Origin: Salinicola avicenniae
GTDB taxonomy: Bacteria > Pseudomonadota > Gammaproteobacteria > Pseudomonadales > Halomonadaceae
Assembly (NCBI RefSeq): GCF_023736115.1
Contig: NZ_JAKQZC010000005.1
Location: 434,001-498,000, forward strand
Direction of reading: 5' to 3'
DNA: 64,000 nucleotides
Shown here: piece by piece, positions 63,414 through 64,000 of the stretch
Numbering within the stretch: the stretch's first letter is position 1
Layout of the letters: each line of letters begins with the position of its first letter
Made by a program: the position numbers and the translations under genes
The notes under the pieces: model-generated
The model's database searches: none
What the model was told of the DNA's origin: nothing
The model's input: the letters and a program-made list of their open reading frames with translations, nothing else

Positions 63414-64000
63414 CTACTTTTCGAAGTCCGGCGCGCTGGTCTCGCGATCCTCGGGTAGCGTCTCGCGCACCTCGGCCACCTGCTCGGCGCTGACCGCGTC
63501 CCCGTGATTGCCCCAGGCGCCACGCACGAAGGTCGCCAGCTGCGCGGCTTCGTCGTCCGATAGACGCCAGCCGAAATCGGGCATCGCCAGCGCTTCGGGT
63601 TTGCCCGGTGTCGACGGCAGCCGCGCACCCGCCAGGATCACATGAACCAGTCCGGTAGGGTCATCGGCGTTGACCAACTCGTTGCCGACCAGCGACGGAA
63701 AGACCTTCGCCGCGCCCTCGCCGTTGGCGAAGTGGCAAGCATTGCAGTTGTCGAGATAAAGCCGCGCGCCCGGCTTGCCGTCGACGTCCGCCGCCGTGAG
63801 CATCTGCTCGGTCTGCGCTGGCGTCGTCTCGCTCTGCCGGTTCTCGTCATCGCGCGACTGGCGCGGCAGCGACTTCAGATAAGCGGCAATCGCCTGCAGA
63901 TCGTCATTGGTCAGATGCGAGGTGCTGTTGGCGACCACCGAGGTCATTTCCCCGACCACCGCATCGTGGTCGTTGCGCCCCGTCGCCAGGTATTCGACGA
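63414..64000 (-). CDS. C-type cytochrome subunit (gluconate/alcohol dehydrogenase type), 3' part
   Basis: The frame is open to the right edge, so only the C-terminal about 195 residues are seen. They contain one CNACH heme site with an axial-ligand candidate MPDFGW after it. Before that is the linker GRNDHDAVVGEMTSVVANSTSHLTNDDLQAIAAYLKSLP, which is typical of the end of the second heme domain in the three-heme cytochrome subunit of membrane gluconate or alcohol dehydrogenases. These subunits pass electrons from a periplasmic flavoprotein to ubiquinone. The partner subunit would lie beyond the window. The acidic tail (TLPEDRETSAPDFEK) fits a halophile. Confidence 0.8.
   Translation of the reverse strand, partial: VEYLATGRNDHDAVVGEMTSVVANSTSHLTNDDLQAIAAYLKSLPRQSRDDENRQSETTPAQTEQMLTAADVDGKPGARLYLDNCNACHFANGEGAAKVFPSLVGNELVNADDPTGLVHVILAGARLPSTPGKPEALAMPDFGWRLSDDEAAQLATFVRGAWGNHGDAVSAEQVAEVRETLPEDRETSAPDFEK

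Overview
The window is a GC-rich chromosomal segment of a gammaproteobacterium. It is most likely a moderately halophilic member of the Halomonadaceae (Halomonas, Salinicola, Chromohalobacter and relatives). That placement is an inference from the betIBA choline-to-glycine-betaine cluster with a choline-binding protein, a predicted Na+-coupled V-type ATPase, a gammaproteobacterial biotin operon with bioH and bioC, and the gene content overall. No integrase, insertion sequence, phage module or CRISPR array was seen.

Layout from left to right. Positions 1-6,650 hold a complete biotin operon, bioBFHCDA, on the minus strand, with a BirA-type operator in front of bioB and a strong hairpin after bioA. 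A membrane-anchored arylsulfotransferase-like protein and a GT35 alpha-glucan phosphorylase follow on the same strand. Positions 11,180-18,784 hold a seven-gene V-type ATPase operon in the order B-D-I-K-E-DUF2764-A, preceded by a possible 43-residue ORF. Next are a zinc alcohol dehydrogenase (minus strand), a yhiI-rbbA-yhhJ type ABC exporter operon, and a NemR-like repressor with a DJ-1/PfpI gene that share an identical 15-bp operator. A broken tannase-like fragment lies just after them.

Positions 27,448-34,133 hold an iron-siderophore uptake operon on the minus strand (TonB receptor, binding protein, two permeases, ATPase, FhuF-type reductase) behind a Fur-box candidate. Three identical tRNA-Asn genes and one elongator tRNA-Met follow, each unit with a clear sigma-70 type promoter. 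The osmoprotection locus choX < > betI-betB-betA comes next, with a BetI operator in the divergent gap, and then an mdtABC RND efflux operon.

The right part carries grxD, argF behind a terminator or possible small RNA, a VTT-domain membrane protein, and trpE with an apparent Trp-rich leader peptide and gph upstream. It continues with a type II NADH dehydrogenase, a DhaK-DhaL dihydroxyacetone kinase, a FAN1-like nuclease overlapping a nuclease-helicase fusion, an orphan ParA ATPase, a GIY-YIG protein and rpe. The 3' part of a c-type cytochrome gene runs off the right edge.

The genes form ordinary functional blocks: cofactor synthesis, ion-coupled energetics, iron uptake, osmoprotection, efflux, amino-acid synthesis and DNA repair. 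The most unusual items are the circularly permuted V-ATPase operon with a full Na+-ligand set in its K subunit, the compact NemR/DJ-1 regulon with twin operators, the trpL leader, the intrinsic terminator upstream of argF, and a scatter of unrelated short tandem duplications in the gaps between genes.
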